Assembly: GCA_014529385.2 (NCBI GenBank)
Contig: CM043971.1
Coordinates: 25,830,769-25,894,768 of the forward strand
Origin: Adiantum capillus-veneris
Taxonomy: Eukaryota; Streptophyta; Polypodiopsida; Polypodiales; Pteridaceae
DNA length: 64,000 nt
Direction: 5' to 3'
How positions within the stretch are numbered: position 1 is the first letter of the stretch; the number at the start of each line of letters is the position of its first letter. Made by a program: the position numbers and the translations under genes. Positions 10,471-21,206 of this stretch are shown here, piece after piece. The notes beneath the pieces are model-generated. The model ran no database searches. It was not told where the DNA came from and saw nothing but the letters and a program-made list of their open reading frames with translations.

Positions 10471-11441
10471 ACTTCAATTGCTTTTCCAACTGCTTTGTAG
10501 TTAGATGCATTATCTGTGACAATGGTTGTCACATATTTAGGTCCCCCTGCTCTTCTAATCGAATGCTCATAAACACCAACAAGATATCCACTAGTTTTTT
10601 CTTTCAGGGATGTAGCGATCGCTTCAAGAAAGATGGCACCTCTTGGACAAATCAACATCACATTAATCAATGGTTTCTTCTGGCAATTTGTCCAACCATC
10701 TAGAGCTATTGTGCATCCATACGTCGGCCTAAAATCAAGAGTTGTGCGTTGTAAAATATTCTTTGCTGTTGTTTTTACTTTATCTAAATATTCTGTACGC
10801 ATCTTATTATAATCAGGAATCACAAAACCCTTCTTCACCGTGCTCATTAAAGCATCTTTGAAGATAGGATTTCGAATGACATTAAAAGGAATTCCACATG
10901 CAACAAATGCTTGAGTCCACTTAAGATGGAATTCAAGCAGCCATTGTTTCCCAAATGCATGTTGCAAAGTGGGATCACTTGGTGCAAATTCTCCTCCAAT
11001 CCATGCTTCACTTCGGCTTATGTTAGCAGTTGAGCTTCCGGTAGGATTAGAGCTACAATTCCCAAAAAAGGATGAATGGCACCCTCCTTGACTTGTTCCT
11101 TGACCTGTAGTAGGGTTCAAGTGAGGGTTTTGATCATTCTCGAGCGTCATCTCGATGTCCCTAGCCATAGATGGAGACATCATTTTGGGACCTCCCTTTT
11201 TTTTGCCCTGAGGAATGCTCTTTGCCTTGAGCGCCCACTCGGGAAATTTTTTAGCAATACCTTTTGGGGGGTATCTGCAAGCTTACACGTTTCCAGGGAT
11301 TTTGAAAACATGTTCTTTTATCCTATGAGCATTTCCACTAAAATTATGGCCACAGGTCTTACACCTCAGCTTTCATGTATTCTTCCCACTGACCAATTCA
11401 TCTACATAGTTCCACTCGTATCCTTTCACCGTCTTCTTCAT
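10471..11441 (-). pseudogene. hAT transposase, N-terminal half (BED zinc finger and DUF659)
   Basis: The frame can be followed from ATG 11441, two bases after a splice-acceptor-like CAG. Residues about 1-55 give a BED-type zinc finger: WNYVDELVSGK, then LRCKTCGHNF, then HRIKEHV and PGNV, broken by TGA and TAA. From residue 87 the frame is open. It contains the DUF659 signature: FVACGIPFNVIRNPIFKDAL, then GCTIALDGWTN, then a segment rich in CPRGAIFLEA, then TIVTDNASNYKAVGKAIEV. The reading frame then enters the LTR at 10470. The rest of the protein resumes at 5220. It is the DNA-binding and first catalytic portion of the element's transposase. Confidence 0.87.
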
Positions 11442-11559
11442 ATCTGCAAACTCAAACAGAATTAGTTACTAAAGACACATCTAAAATCAAACTCTAATAC
11501 CATTTACATTACTCTATTCATCAACGTTTTCAACTTCTTTAAATTATAAATACCAAAAA
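11442..11559. other. Putative 5' intron or leader of the transposase
   Basis: On the minus strand a pyrimidine-rich stretch ending in TTTGCAG precedes the transposase ATG, so this stretch may be the end of a leader intron. A matching donor could not be fixed. Confidence 0.35.
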
Positions 11560-12100
11560 TAAATTTTTAAGTGTGAGCTTTCACTTTACACATGAATCAT
11601 GATAAATAAATCGCTTAATCTATCTCAATAACTTCCAAGTGTGAGTAAACTCTACAGAAAGCAAGATATCTTTAAAAGACCTATCTACATTGCCTCCAAG
11701 TGTGAGTGTAACTCTACACATGGCAAGCAATCAAAATTCACTACTCTGTAAATCTCTTCTATGTGTGAGAATACCTCTACACAAAGAGAGAGAGATTATT
11801 ATTTAATCTACCTAAATTTTCTGTAGTGTGAGTTCTACACATAACACTCAATCTTTAGATAAATCTAACGTAAGTTATCCAGGTGTGAACATAGTTCAAC
11901 ACACAACAAGTAACTCTTAATTTAACTATTTAACTAACGTTACTTCTAAGTGTGAACATAGTTCAACACAAAGCAAATAACCGCTAACTTTAACTACCTC
12001 GAATCACCTCCAAGTGTGAGTTTCCTCTAGGCAAGTAATCATTAGCTATCTTACTTAACTTACCTCTCAGTGTAAGATATACTTCACACAGAGCAGGTAA
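11560..12100. repeat. Subterminal degenerate tandem array, hAT right end
   Basis: About nine degenerate units of 50-70 bp each pair AGTGTGAG with a nearby CTCTACACA or TTCAACACA, so each unit can fold back on itself. The GTGTGAG motif is the complement of CTCACAC in the two repeated segments near the left end (about 640 and 700), suggesting shared protein-binding sites. The array is transposon-specific and shows no coding sequence. Confidence 0.7.
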
Positions 12101-12394
12101 CTCAAAACTCAAAAGCCTATAAATATAAAAATATACAAGCTCTAAATTTTCACTAGAAAAAATATGCATATTTAAACTAACATTTTTAGATTTTTCTTCG
12201 TTTTGTAAGGCTCACCTATAGGTGAAATGAGAGAAGAGAGATCAATGGAATGAGCAAAACAGTCTGTTTTAGCGTATATAAACAAATTTTTTTCGATCCA
12301 ATTAATATTTTGATCGAACTAATATTTCGATCGAAATAATATTTTGATTGAATTGCTGAGAAATTATACGATACAGTGTTTTTGCTGATGTGGC

Positions 12395-12409
12395 GCCGTA
12401 TAATACGGC
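12395..12409. repeat. Subterminal palindrome, hAT right end
   Basis: GCCGTA-TAA-TACGGC is a perfect 6-bp-arm palindrome. It carries the GTATAATACG core found in the left subterminal hairpin. Confidence 0.6.
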
Positions 12410-12477
12410 CGAATAAAAATGGGTGTCATATAATGCGCCCGTTTAAGGCGTATTATACATACACCATATAACGTACA

Positions 12478-12488
12478 ATGCAACTTAG
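12478..12488 (-). repeat. hAT right terminal inverted repeat
   Basis: ATGCAACTTAG, exact inverse of 294-304. Confidence 0.88.
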
Positions 12489-12496
12489 ATTGTGAT
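12489..12496. repeat. Right 8-bp target site duplication of the hAT element
   Basis: ATTGTGAT, identical to 286-293. Confidence 0.9.
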
Positions 12497-14843
12497 ATAT
12501 GTTGAAGCGGTTACTGCGGTCGCTGCCATGTACATACCTATCCGGGCAGTCGTGGCCCTAAATGTGGCGCATTTTCGTGCTTTTTCACTTGATGAGATGC
12601 TTAACTTGGTTTGGAAATTTACATAGTCCAAGTGCTTTATGGTGGCACACTCATCACGCCTATAAAGGGTGATGCGGAAAAAAAATGCCAAAAATAGCAG
12701 CTAATAGGCACCGATAAAGAATTGCATGGAAAGCGACCCAAAATGGTATATTGATGAAAAATGATGCTTATCTATGCTTATGGGAGTGATCCCATAAATC
12801 TAGGGATTTTTTTTTACTCCATTTGGGATTTTTCGCATTAAAAAATGTCATGAAGTTTGGGTCAAAATGAGCTGAAAATGACCTAGTTTTGGTCCAAAGT
12901 GGCAAAATGACCCAAAAATTGACACGTCAGCTCATATTGCCATGGGTAATAGAAAGGGATGCTTTTAACAAAAAAAAAAACTTCAAATTTTCTCCATTGT
13001 GAAATAGCTTCCATGGTTGCCCAATCTATGTGTGTTGCAGTTCTGTCTCTTTGTAATCTTGTATTTGAGCTTGTGAGGGAGAGAATTAGGGTTTCCCCTT
13101 ATCAAAATGGTTTGTGAGCTTCACTTTAGAATCTCTTAAGTCTCTGAAAGCTCAGAAAATGGTCGCCATGAAGGTGGAAGATCGAGTATTCCTTTCAACT
13201 GTTTGATGTTACGACTATGTAATTGGGGACGATGCTACATGATACCATGGAAGTGGTTTGGGTTTTGATTAAGATTTGTGCTTGTATGAGCATTGAGATT
13301 TCATGGATGAAACTTTAGTGTTTTTAAAATGGTCTTTTAAGTGAAATTGAATGTGATTCGGTGATCCTCTCATCATAATCTCAAATATGAAACAAGCAAT
13401 CTCCAAGCACGATAGGAAAGAGGGTTTGTGACTTTGCTGTCACGAACACTCTTAGATTTTCAGTCACCTTTAGAAAGAGGGTTGGTGATTTTCCACAAAT
13501 TCTTTTCAAAAATTGTTTGTGACTCTCGTCACACAAACTCTCATAGCTAGAGGTTTTGCACCTTCTCTGCTAGACCGCACACATTCCAACAACACCTCCC
13601 AAGGATGTCATAAACATAACATTGTTGTATAAGTTAGAGTGCCATTTGGTTATTGTTTGGCCTAACTCTCTCTCAATCTATGAATATTTGTAGAAATACT
13701 CGTGCGAGTAATTTGTATTGCAAATCTGATAGATTTATAGGAGCTGATTCTTTGGCATTGTTGCTGATTCAAAATAAATGTTGTCTTACAAAGTATCTTG
13801 GACATATATTCCTGCACTCCTTAAGGTTGAGAGGCTCACCTTGCAACCTTGACTCGTCCTCTTCAATTTACGCAATAGCTTTGAGGTCTTTCTCTTGGCC
13901 ATAACACTTTCTCTCTTCTTTGTAGATGGTCCGTGCTTTAGCATGGTTAAGTTATTCTTCCATATCTGTCAATCAAGAGAACATGTCATCATTAGAAAGA
14001 CTTAACGTTAAGTTATTAGGTTATCACTTTCAAGTCTGCAAAGAAATAGACTGGATAACTTAATCATGCTACAAGAAAGAGACATAATATTTATCACCAT
14101 GTCATTGGAAAGAGACAAGATAACTTGATCAATTATATAATTTACAAGCGCAACTAAAGAGGACAATAAATAATTCATCACTTTAATCATCAGCTAGTCG
14201 TAGACCAAAACTCATTACAATGTCATAGCCCACTCTATGGGCATCGTTTAGATAGAGAGAAAGATCAAAAGTGCTAGGTCTGGTTGAGGGATTGTTTCGC
14301 TTACCACTCTCAAGGTGGGTAAGTACATTGCTTAAAAAATCTCTTTTGCTTTATTGTTGTGGCACTGACATCCACTTCCAAATTTTTTTACAAGTATGAC
14401 ACATGGAGTAGATATCTATGGCTTTATTCTAGGGAGGGGGATTAGTAGGTATGAAATCTAGGGCAGCCCATTGAAAATATCTCTTGCTCTGCTTTCTAGT
14501 TTCTATTTGCAAGCTGTGGAGAGGAGGAAAGCATGTCGTTGTTTTGGTCTTTGTACATGACCCCAAATTCACAATGCCTGCATAGACCCCCTTCTTTCAA
14601 AAGTGAAGAATCATGTTGCGGGAGTGAAGGTCATTGTGGAGATAGTCGTGCACATGTAGATACTTTAGGCTCTGAAGAAGAGCATGTATTATTAGCAAAT
14701 TGTTATTATGGAATAGATCTATTGTTGCTTGAGTGCTTACATCATAATCACAAATGGTAGGTTGACTACCATCTGCAGTGCACTCTCTTATCCACTACTA
14801 TATATGGCCACCATTCAAAAAATGTGAAATGAGCATTGGACGA
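12497..14843. other. Non-coding flank without recognisable genes
   Basis: Only short, unconserved frames occur. The stretch at about 13980-14190 repeats short GAAAGAGACAAGATAACTT-like and AACTTAATCA-like pieces but gives no clear unit. I see no promoter or RNA gene that I can defend. Confidence 0.35.
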
Positions 14844-15031
14844 TCTATGTGGCAGACCATGGCAAGTGGATAAATAATGTCGCGATGAGCGATGTCCAAT
14901 ATTGTGGTAGACCATGGAAAGTGGATAAATAATGTCGCGATGAGCGATGTCCAATACTGTGTCTTCATCCATGATCTGTTGATCCACTATGGGTCCATGC
15001 AAGTGGGTCCACAGTGGGTCCATGCAAGTGG
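14844..15031. repeat. Short tandem duplications
   Basis: A unit of about 64 bp with core GGATAAATAATGTCGCGATG occurs twice (about 14844-14965). Just after, TGGGTCCATGCAAGTGG occurs twice (about 14990-15031). Both look like recent slippage duplications. Confidence 0.8.
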
Positions 15032-15199
15032 ACTTTGAAGATCTTTTCCACGTACAGTGGCTCTTTAAATGCAGCATGTGTAACACCTACATGCTTCATG
15101 TGTGCCCATCTCCATTCTCCCAATTGTGGAGATTGCAATTCCTAGCAAAAGATGTAATACAAGGGAGAGAAGAGACTAATCGAGAGCGAGAGTGACACT

Positions 15200-15670
15200 A
15201 GCAGTAGACTCTATTCCTAAACGTAGTTTCTGGCTCTTCTATAGCATTGGAAGAGATGACTTCCACTCTCGTGCGCTTTGCTACTCTTTCCAGCTTTTCC
15301 CTTGCTCTTAAACTTAGTATACAAATGTTGCACAAGTTGTGTGCGAGTAGCTATGCTTGGCAAGGTAATGATTTCAAGATTTTTTAGATCCTAAAAAATC
15401 TTCACAATCTGTTCAATAGACTTCTTGACCATGTTCAATAGTGAGCCTGACGTCATTAGAGATATGTCAAAATCAGCGAGCGTAAATGTGTGCTAAAGCT
15501 GCTCAAATACAAACTTTTCTAAGGCCTCTATGAGCTGGTAATAATGTTCTGGAGTAGAGGGGTTTAGGCAACGATGAAGTTCAAGCTCTGGCATGTGATA
15601 AAAGTGACCTACTATCACTTTGAAGGCTAATTGTTGTTGATGTTTCTCCATCTTAATATCTGCCATAGCT
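15200..15670 (-). pseudogene. Decayed ORF of unknown function
   Basis: From ATG about 15666, directly after TTGTAG (acceptor-like), one minus-strand frame can be followed for about 150 codons. It reads MADIKMEKHQQQLAFKV, later EHYYQLIEALEKFVFEQL, later SGSLLNMVKKSIEQIVK and TRTQLVQHLYTKFKSKGK. Two TAG codons interrupt it. The composition is protein-like and partly helical, ending Lys/Ser-rich. I do not recognise the family. It could be an exon of a dead host gene or part of an unknown transposon. Confidence 0.35.
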
Positions 15671-16079
15671 ACAAGATATAATTTTAGAACATACACATTG
15701 TCAGAGGGGAGGGGAAACTCTCAAAATTGTGTCATGATCCTAATCCATACACAATTGATATAATTCATAGAAAACGATGATAAATTATGATTTCAATACA
15801 TACATTGCACAATGGAGAGGAGAATACACAAAGAAAGAGATGGAGAGAGGTGAACAAGCAAGGAGTGTGAGGGACGCTCATCACAAGAGTTAGACCCTGT
15901 TATGTGCGTTACATAATACACGTAAATGATCGCAGTGTGAATGTGAACAACCCAACTTGTGTGAGGTACGCTCAACACAAGCGATTGAAATTTATAGCAC
16001 TTTATAACACTATTTTACACTTTCAATAATATTTCTACAGATTTTCAAATGGATTTAGTATTTATTTTATCTAATTTTT
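15671..16079. other. Non-coding stretch
   Basis: AT-rich sequence with no convincing frame or repeat, leading into the satellite. Confidence 0.3.
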
Positions 16080-17480
16080 GACCAGAATTAGAATTTTTAA
16101 GCCAAAATACTTACTTAAACTTACTTTATAACATAAAATGATTATCTTTACTTGTTAATGATGTTTTCTAACTCTGATAATTATCATGTAATTATTTAAG
16201 CTAAATAACTAATTTCTTCCTTAGATTTAAAACCAAAATTATATAATTATAGCTTAATTAGCTAGCTAAACTAATTATATATCCATGAGTTAATTATTTT
16301 GACTTTCTAATGATGTTTTCTACCTCTAGAAATTATCATGTAATTATCTAAGTTAAATAACAAATTTCTTTCTTTAATTTATAACCAAATTAGACAATTT
16401 TAGCTTATTTAATTAGCTAGACTAATTTTCTATTCATGATCTAATTATCCTCACTTGCTAATAATATTTTCTAACTTTGATAATTACCATGTTATTATCT
16501 AAGCTAATTAACTAATGTTTTTCTTTAATTAATAGCCAAAACTAGACAAGTCTACCTTAATTAATTAGCTATACTAATTTTTTTTCCATGATCTAATTAC
16601 ACCAGCTTGATAATAATGTTTTATAACTTTTATAATTACCATTTAATTATTTAAGCTAATTAATTTATTTCTCCCTTTATTTTATAGCAAAAATCATATA
16701 ATTTTACCTTAATTAATTAGTTAAAATAATTTTAAATCCATGTGTTAATTATCTCGGCTTACTAATTATGTTCTCTAGCTCTATTATTATCATGTAATTA
16801 CCTAAGATAATTTAATAATTTATCCCTTTAATTAACGTATAAATCAAATAATTTTAGCTTAATTAATTAGCTAAACAAATTTTCTATCCATGAGCTAATG
16901 ATCACCGCTTGATAATGACATTTTCTAGCTTTGATAATGACCATGTGATTATCTAAACCAATTAACTAAATTTTCTCTTTAACTTATAGCCAAAATCAAG
17001 TTGTTTTTGCTTGGTTAATTAGCTAAACTATTTTTCTATCCTTGAGCTAATTATCATGGCTTTCTAATGATGTTTTCAAACTTTGATAATTACCATGTAA
17101 TTATCTAACCTAACTAACTAGTTTTTCTCTTTAATTTATAGTCAAAATCAGTTTATTTTAGCTTAATTAATTAGCTAAACTAGTTTTTTTGTCTATGAGC
17201 TAGCTATCACCACTTACTCATGATGTTTTCTAACTTTGATATTTATCTTGTGACGTATTGAGATAATTTTCTATGTTTTCCATTAGTTTTAAGACTAAAA
17301 ATAGTTAGTTTCTTTTTAAGTAAATACAAAACTAACAGAAAACTAATACACAATACTTTCAGCTCCCTAATAGTATTAACAAGCTATGATAGTTATCTTA
17401 GAATTAGCTAAGCTTGTTGAATATAATTTTCATTAATTAAAGTCAAAATTAATCAATTTCAATCCTAATTAGGATTAATA
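16080..17480. repeat. AT-rich tandem satellite, period about 150 bp
   Basis: Eight to nine degenerate copies follow each other. The anchor TTTTCTAACTTTGATAATTA, with variants, recurs near 16160, 16312, 16460, 16611, 16766, 16917, 17067 and 17221, a spacing of 148-155 bp. Each unit also carries CATGTAATTATCTAAG and TTAATTAGCTAAACTAATTT-like sections. Copies diverge visibly, so the array is old. The near-nucleosomal period is typical of plant satellites; no centromeric role can be shown. Confidence 0.85.
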
Positions 17481-18311
17481 ATTAAGTACATTATTCATCT
17501 TAATTAAGATTAAGTAATTGACAATTTAATAATGTATAAAAGATTGATTAATAATAGAGGATGCTCTAATCTTTTCTAATTAATAGATTAATTTTTAAAA
17601 ATTGATCTAAATTAATATAACTTTTTAATTACTTGAGATTAGCATTAATTACCTCGTTTAATCACTTAGAGTTTTTCTCTCTTAGTGATTTCTATGAAGT
17701 ATCTCTCTTGCACAAAAGGTTATTGTCTAGGACTCCAAATCTGACTGAAAATGAGAAGCCTAGGGGATCTATTTATAGGTTTTTGGCACAAAGGACCTGC
17801 ATTTAGGAGTTCCTTGCACCCCAAGGCAGTCATTCAACTCTCCTAGTGCCACGTGCTACTAAGTGTGTCCTTGGCAGGTCAGTAATGGCCTCCTTTAGCA
17901 CCTACCCAGCTTGGTTGGTCAATTTTTTCTATTTTTGTATGAATTTTATGTTTTTTTGTAAGTATGTTGTAAATATCTAGGAGGTTAAGGTAAAGCATTA
18001 CCTTCAATGATTACTAAAACCTCTCATTTATTTTAGTAATTTAAAGTAGCAGTGAAAACTTTCAGAGAGGATAACGGGATCGTTTTTTTCCTGAATTTGG
18101 TTTTGAAAATTTGCACACATAGATTTGTCGTGATTAAGATTCCTAACTACTTTTGAGATAGTGGTTTACCAGTTTGTATGATTAATGCTCTAATTATAAA
18201 GTTTAGGATTTATCTCTCTGCCCGCTGAAAAGGTGGAAACCTTACAAAGATGTAGTTTTTCATGTCCCACATCGTGAGTGCTTTAGCACTTTCTATACTG
18301 GGAGTTTTGGT
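17481..18311. other. Non-coding stretch between satellite and retroelement remains
   Basis: AT-rich sequence followed by a region with short frames only. A TATA-like TCTATTTATAGG at about 17768 could belong to a decayed LTR, but I found no partner repeat. Confidence 0.3.
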
Positions 18312-18455
18312 TGTGTGCACTTGATCGATGGTTCTGCGTTTGACATTGTAGGTGCAAGGGATGTTTTCTTGTCATTGCTTAATGGTGCATCATATACACT
18401 TTGTCATGTGCGTTATATTTGTCAACTAAGACAAAGGTTGATCTCAATGAGACAA
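18312..18455 (+). pseudogene. Copia polyprotein scrap (after the protease)
   Basis: One frame reads GSAFDIVGARDVFLSLLNG and then TLCHVRYICQLRQRLISM. This follows the pattern G-x-G-x-V-x-L-x-L-x-NG, L-x-x-V-R-Y-V and L-x-x-x-L-I-S found after the protease of Copia Gag-Pol. The similarity ends abruptly where gypsy gag sequence begins at about 18455, so it is a chimeric junction. Confidence 0.6.
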
Positions 18456-18982
18456 GGAAATTTGGGTTATGTTTCCGTTGCGGTGAGCAAGGTCACAAGA
18501 CGTTTGAATGTCCAAATAAGGAGATTGATCAGGCGGTTCTTGCACGAATGGAAGCCAATATGAATGCGATGGACACCACGATTGAGAAAGCGAGCAAGGA
18601 AGTTAAGTGCTCTGAAATTCCTATGAAATGTATGACAACGTCTATTCATCATTTAAGGTACGTCATCCATTATAAGAATTCGGGGTAAGATAGGAACTGA
18701 AATTGTGAATTTTCTCATTGATTCGGGTAGTACGCATTGTTTTATGTCTAACAAGCTTGCGCAGACTTTGAAATTGAATTCTGATTCCCACATTAGGAAA
18801 CCTGTAGAATTGGCCAATGGGAAGAAACATTATACACAGGGTCATACTCGAAGCTTACCTTTTTTGTTGAACAAAGAGAAACATTCGGGAGAATTTTATG
18901 TTATTGGCATGGGTGAACGGGATGTAATTTTGGGAATGGATTGGTTGGTTGCAAATCATGCATTGATTGATTGTGAGAGGGG
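18456..18982 (+). pseudogene. Truncated gypsy gag-protease copy
   Basis: It begins within the Gag zinc knuckle (CFRCGEQGHKTFEC) and continues into an aspartic protease with the catalytic DSGST (FLIDSGSTHCFMSNKLAQTL) and ILGMDWL. It is nearly identical to 20690-21206 but has lost everything upstream. A one-base difference about 18660 breaks the Gag-to-protease frame; the protease itself is open. It ends at the purine tract before the LTR at 18983. Confidence 0.85.
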
Positions 18983-19407
18983 TGAGTTGGTTTTTTTTTA
19001 ATTTTAAAGTTTTCAAAAATCTAACCTTTACGGATCGCTTCGCGATCACGTTCTTACCTTATTCTCGCAGGTATACTTAGTGCGCAAGTCGAGTCGACCG
19101 AATGCCAAAGATAGAAAAGCGTCTATTTTGAGAGGTCGCATACTTTTCAAGGAAAAAGAATCAGAAAAGAAGACGGGTGGTGAGTTTTTAGGATCATACA
19201 TAGATCTCCTCTTCTGTGAGTGCGAGTGCGAGTGAGACGCTGCATGCAAGCGGACTGAAGCTCGAGGGTGGTCGGGAGGTTTGAGCTCCGTAGAACGAAG
19301 TGCGTCCATATATTCCATTGCTCCTCTGTTGTATCAAAAATCTGTGAATACAAAGATCTCTTTCTCTACCTTTTGCTGTCTATCTCTATTATTCTAAGCC
19401 TGTGACA
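18983..19407 (+). repeat. 5' LTR of the compact gypsy gag-protease element
   Basis: About 425 bp, TGAG to GTGACA, closely matching 21207-21651. The start is placed after the purine tract GAGAGGGG. The primer-binding site follows the end by two bases. Confidence 0.75.
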
Positions 19408-19409
19408 AT

Positions 19410-19421
19410 TGGTATCAGAGC
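19410..19421 (+). other. Primer-binding site
   Basis: TGGTATCAGAGC, complementary to the 3' end of initiator tRNA-Met, two bases after the LTR. Confidence 0.85.
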
Positions 19422-19439
19422 AAGCGGTTGATTCTGGAC

Positions 19440-21206
19440 ATGGATGGATACGAGAATAAGATAAAGGAGCAAGAAGACCTGATTCGGCGACTACGAGAAG
19501 ATCTAGAAATTTCAAATCAGGAGCGTGTTGAGGCTCTACGGGGCAAAGCAGCACGTGACCCTGATATCTATGTGGAGCTTCATGGCGAACAAGAAGACGA
19601 AACCATGCTATTCCACTAGGAAACAATAATCATCGTGTCAGCGCTGGGGCACCTGGCGGTGGTGATGGTGGTGATGATGGAAATGGTGATGGTTGGAACG
19701 GTGGTGATAGACGCCGAGGTCGTCAACACGGAAGAGAACGAGGTGACGACGAAGAGGAAACTAATGAAAGGAGAGGACGAAGAAGGAGACATGATGAAGA
19801 AGATGCAGATGAAGATTCTGAAAGGGCAGCTTTACAGCAAGTCTTCAAGAAGGCAAAGATTAACGAGTTTAATGGCATCGAGAAAACTGGCGAAGATCTC
19901 GAAGCATGGATTGAAGAGTTAGAGGATTATTTTTCATTGAAGAAGTTCTCTGAAGAGGCAAAAGCAAAGGTTGCAGTTGTTCATCTTCGACAAACCGCAA
20001 AGCTTTGGTGGAAAGCATACCTTGAACAACGAACAAAGGTTACTCCAATCACTTGGGAGGAATTTAAAACGCAAGCGTATAAAAGGTATTGTTCTCCCCA
20101 CTATGAAATGGATAAAAAGATGGAGTTTTACAAGTTTCAGCAGCAACCCGAGGACGAGCCAAGTCTTACTGTACATGAGTATAAGGATAAGTTTATGCGA
20201 CTTCACAAGTATGCACCTGAAGTAGAAGGAGAGGCGTTGACAAACAAATTTATCGAAGGACTGCGTAAAGATCTGTATTATCAAGTAAAGAGTGCGGGGG
20301 CTACCGAACTTTTGGATGCTATTGCGAAGGTCGAAAATTATGAGAAGAAGGTGAAGTATGAGAGCTGCAACCCTACTCCAAGCAGAATTATATCTACTGG
20401 GCATAGAACGCAGAATAGGCCTTTTCAGACAAACACTAAATTTCCCCAAAGGAATTTTACAAATAATCAGAGAAGACAACCTAATAATTTTTCAAATCAG
20501 AATCAGATTTTCAATCGAAAACAGAGTACAAATCAGAATGCTATAAACAATCGAAATCAGAGTACAAATCAGAATGCTGTAAACAACCGCAATCAAAATT
20601 TGGGTCAGAATGATGCAATTCAGAATCAAAGAAGACGACAACCGCTGCGGTGGCAACATGATCCTGCTTTTCTAGAACGAGCAAGGACATTTGGGTTATG
20701 TTTCCGTTGCGGTGAGCAAGGTCACAAGACGTTCGAATGTCCAAATAAGGAGATCAATCAGGGGGTTCTTGCACGAATGGAAGCCAATATGAATGCGATG
20801 GACACCACGATTGAGGAAGCGAGCGAGGAAGGTAAGTGCTCTGAAATTCCTATGAAATGTATGACAACGTCTATTCATCATTTAAGGGCATCCGTTATAA
20901 GAATTCGGGGTAAGATAGGAACTGGAATTGTGAATTTTCTCATTGATTCAGGTAGTACGCATTGTTTTATGTCTAACAAGCTTGCTCAGACTTTGAAATT
21001 GAATTCTGATTCCCACATTAGAGACCTGTAGAATTGGCCAATGGGAAGAAACATTATATACAGGGTCATATTCAAAGCTTACCTTTTTTGCTGAACAAAG
21101 AGAAACATTCGGGAGAATTTTATGTTATTAGCATGGGTGAACGGGATGTAATTTTGGGAATGGATTGGTTGGTTGCAAATCATGCATTGATTGATTGTGA
21201 GAGGGG
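19440..21206 (+). pseudogene. Gag-protease polyprotein of the compact gypsy element
   Basis: ATG 19440 opens a coiled-coil-like segment (ENKIKEQEDLIRRLREDLEI). A frame slip near 19590-19615 leads into a Gly/Asp- and then Arg/Glu-rich linker and the capsid region (EAWIEELEDYFSL, AKLWWKAYLEQR, YKDKFMRLHKYAPEVEGEAL). An Asn/Gln-rich tract follows (about 20450-20620) with a near-exact 48-bp duplication at QSTNQNA. Next come the zinc knuckle CFRCGEQGHKTFEC and the protease DSGSTHCF. One base lost near 21022, compared with the copy at 18800, ends the frame early; protease sequence continues in another frame to the LTR. The Gag would package RNA in cytoplasmic particles. No pol domain is present. 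Confidence 0.85.

Larger units (their letters stand above)
294..12488 (-). mobile_element. hAT DNA transposon, 12.2 kb, with kinase-like cargo and a nested LTR element
   Basis: The element is bounded by the inverted repeat CTAAGTTGCAT (294-304) and ATGCAACTTAG (12478-12488) and by a perfect 8-bp target duplication. Without the 5.25-kb nested Copia-type element it is about 6.9 kb. Its own transposase runs on the minus strand (11441 to 4052) with a BED zinc finger, a DUF659 region and a hAT dimerisation domain, all interrupted by stops. On the plus strand, convergent with it, lie a kinase-fold gene (1898-3350) and an ORF of unknown function (3546-4031). Both subterminal regions hold tandem arrays (about 730-1680 and 11560-12100) and short palindromes rich in CGTATTAT motifs, as expected for transposase binding regions. 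The cargo kinase is seen in the sequence; that it travels with the element is inferred from its position inside the inverted repeats. The element is dead as it stands. Confidence 0.88.
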
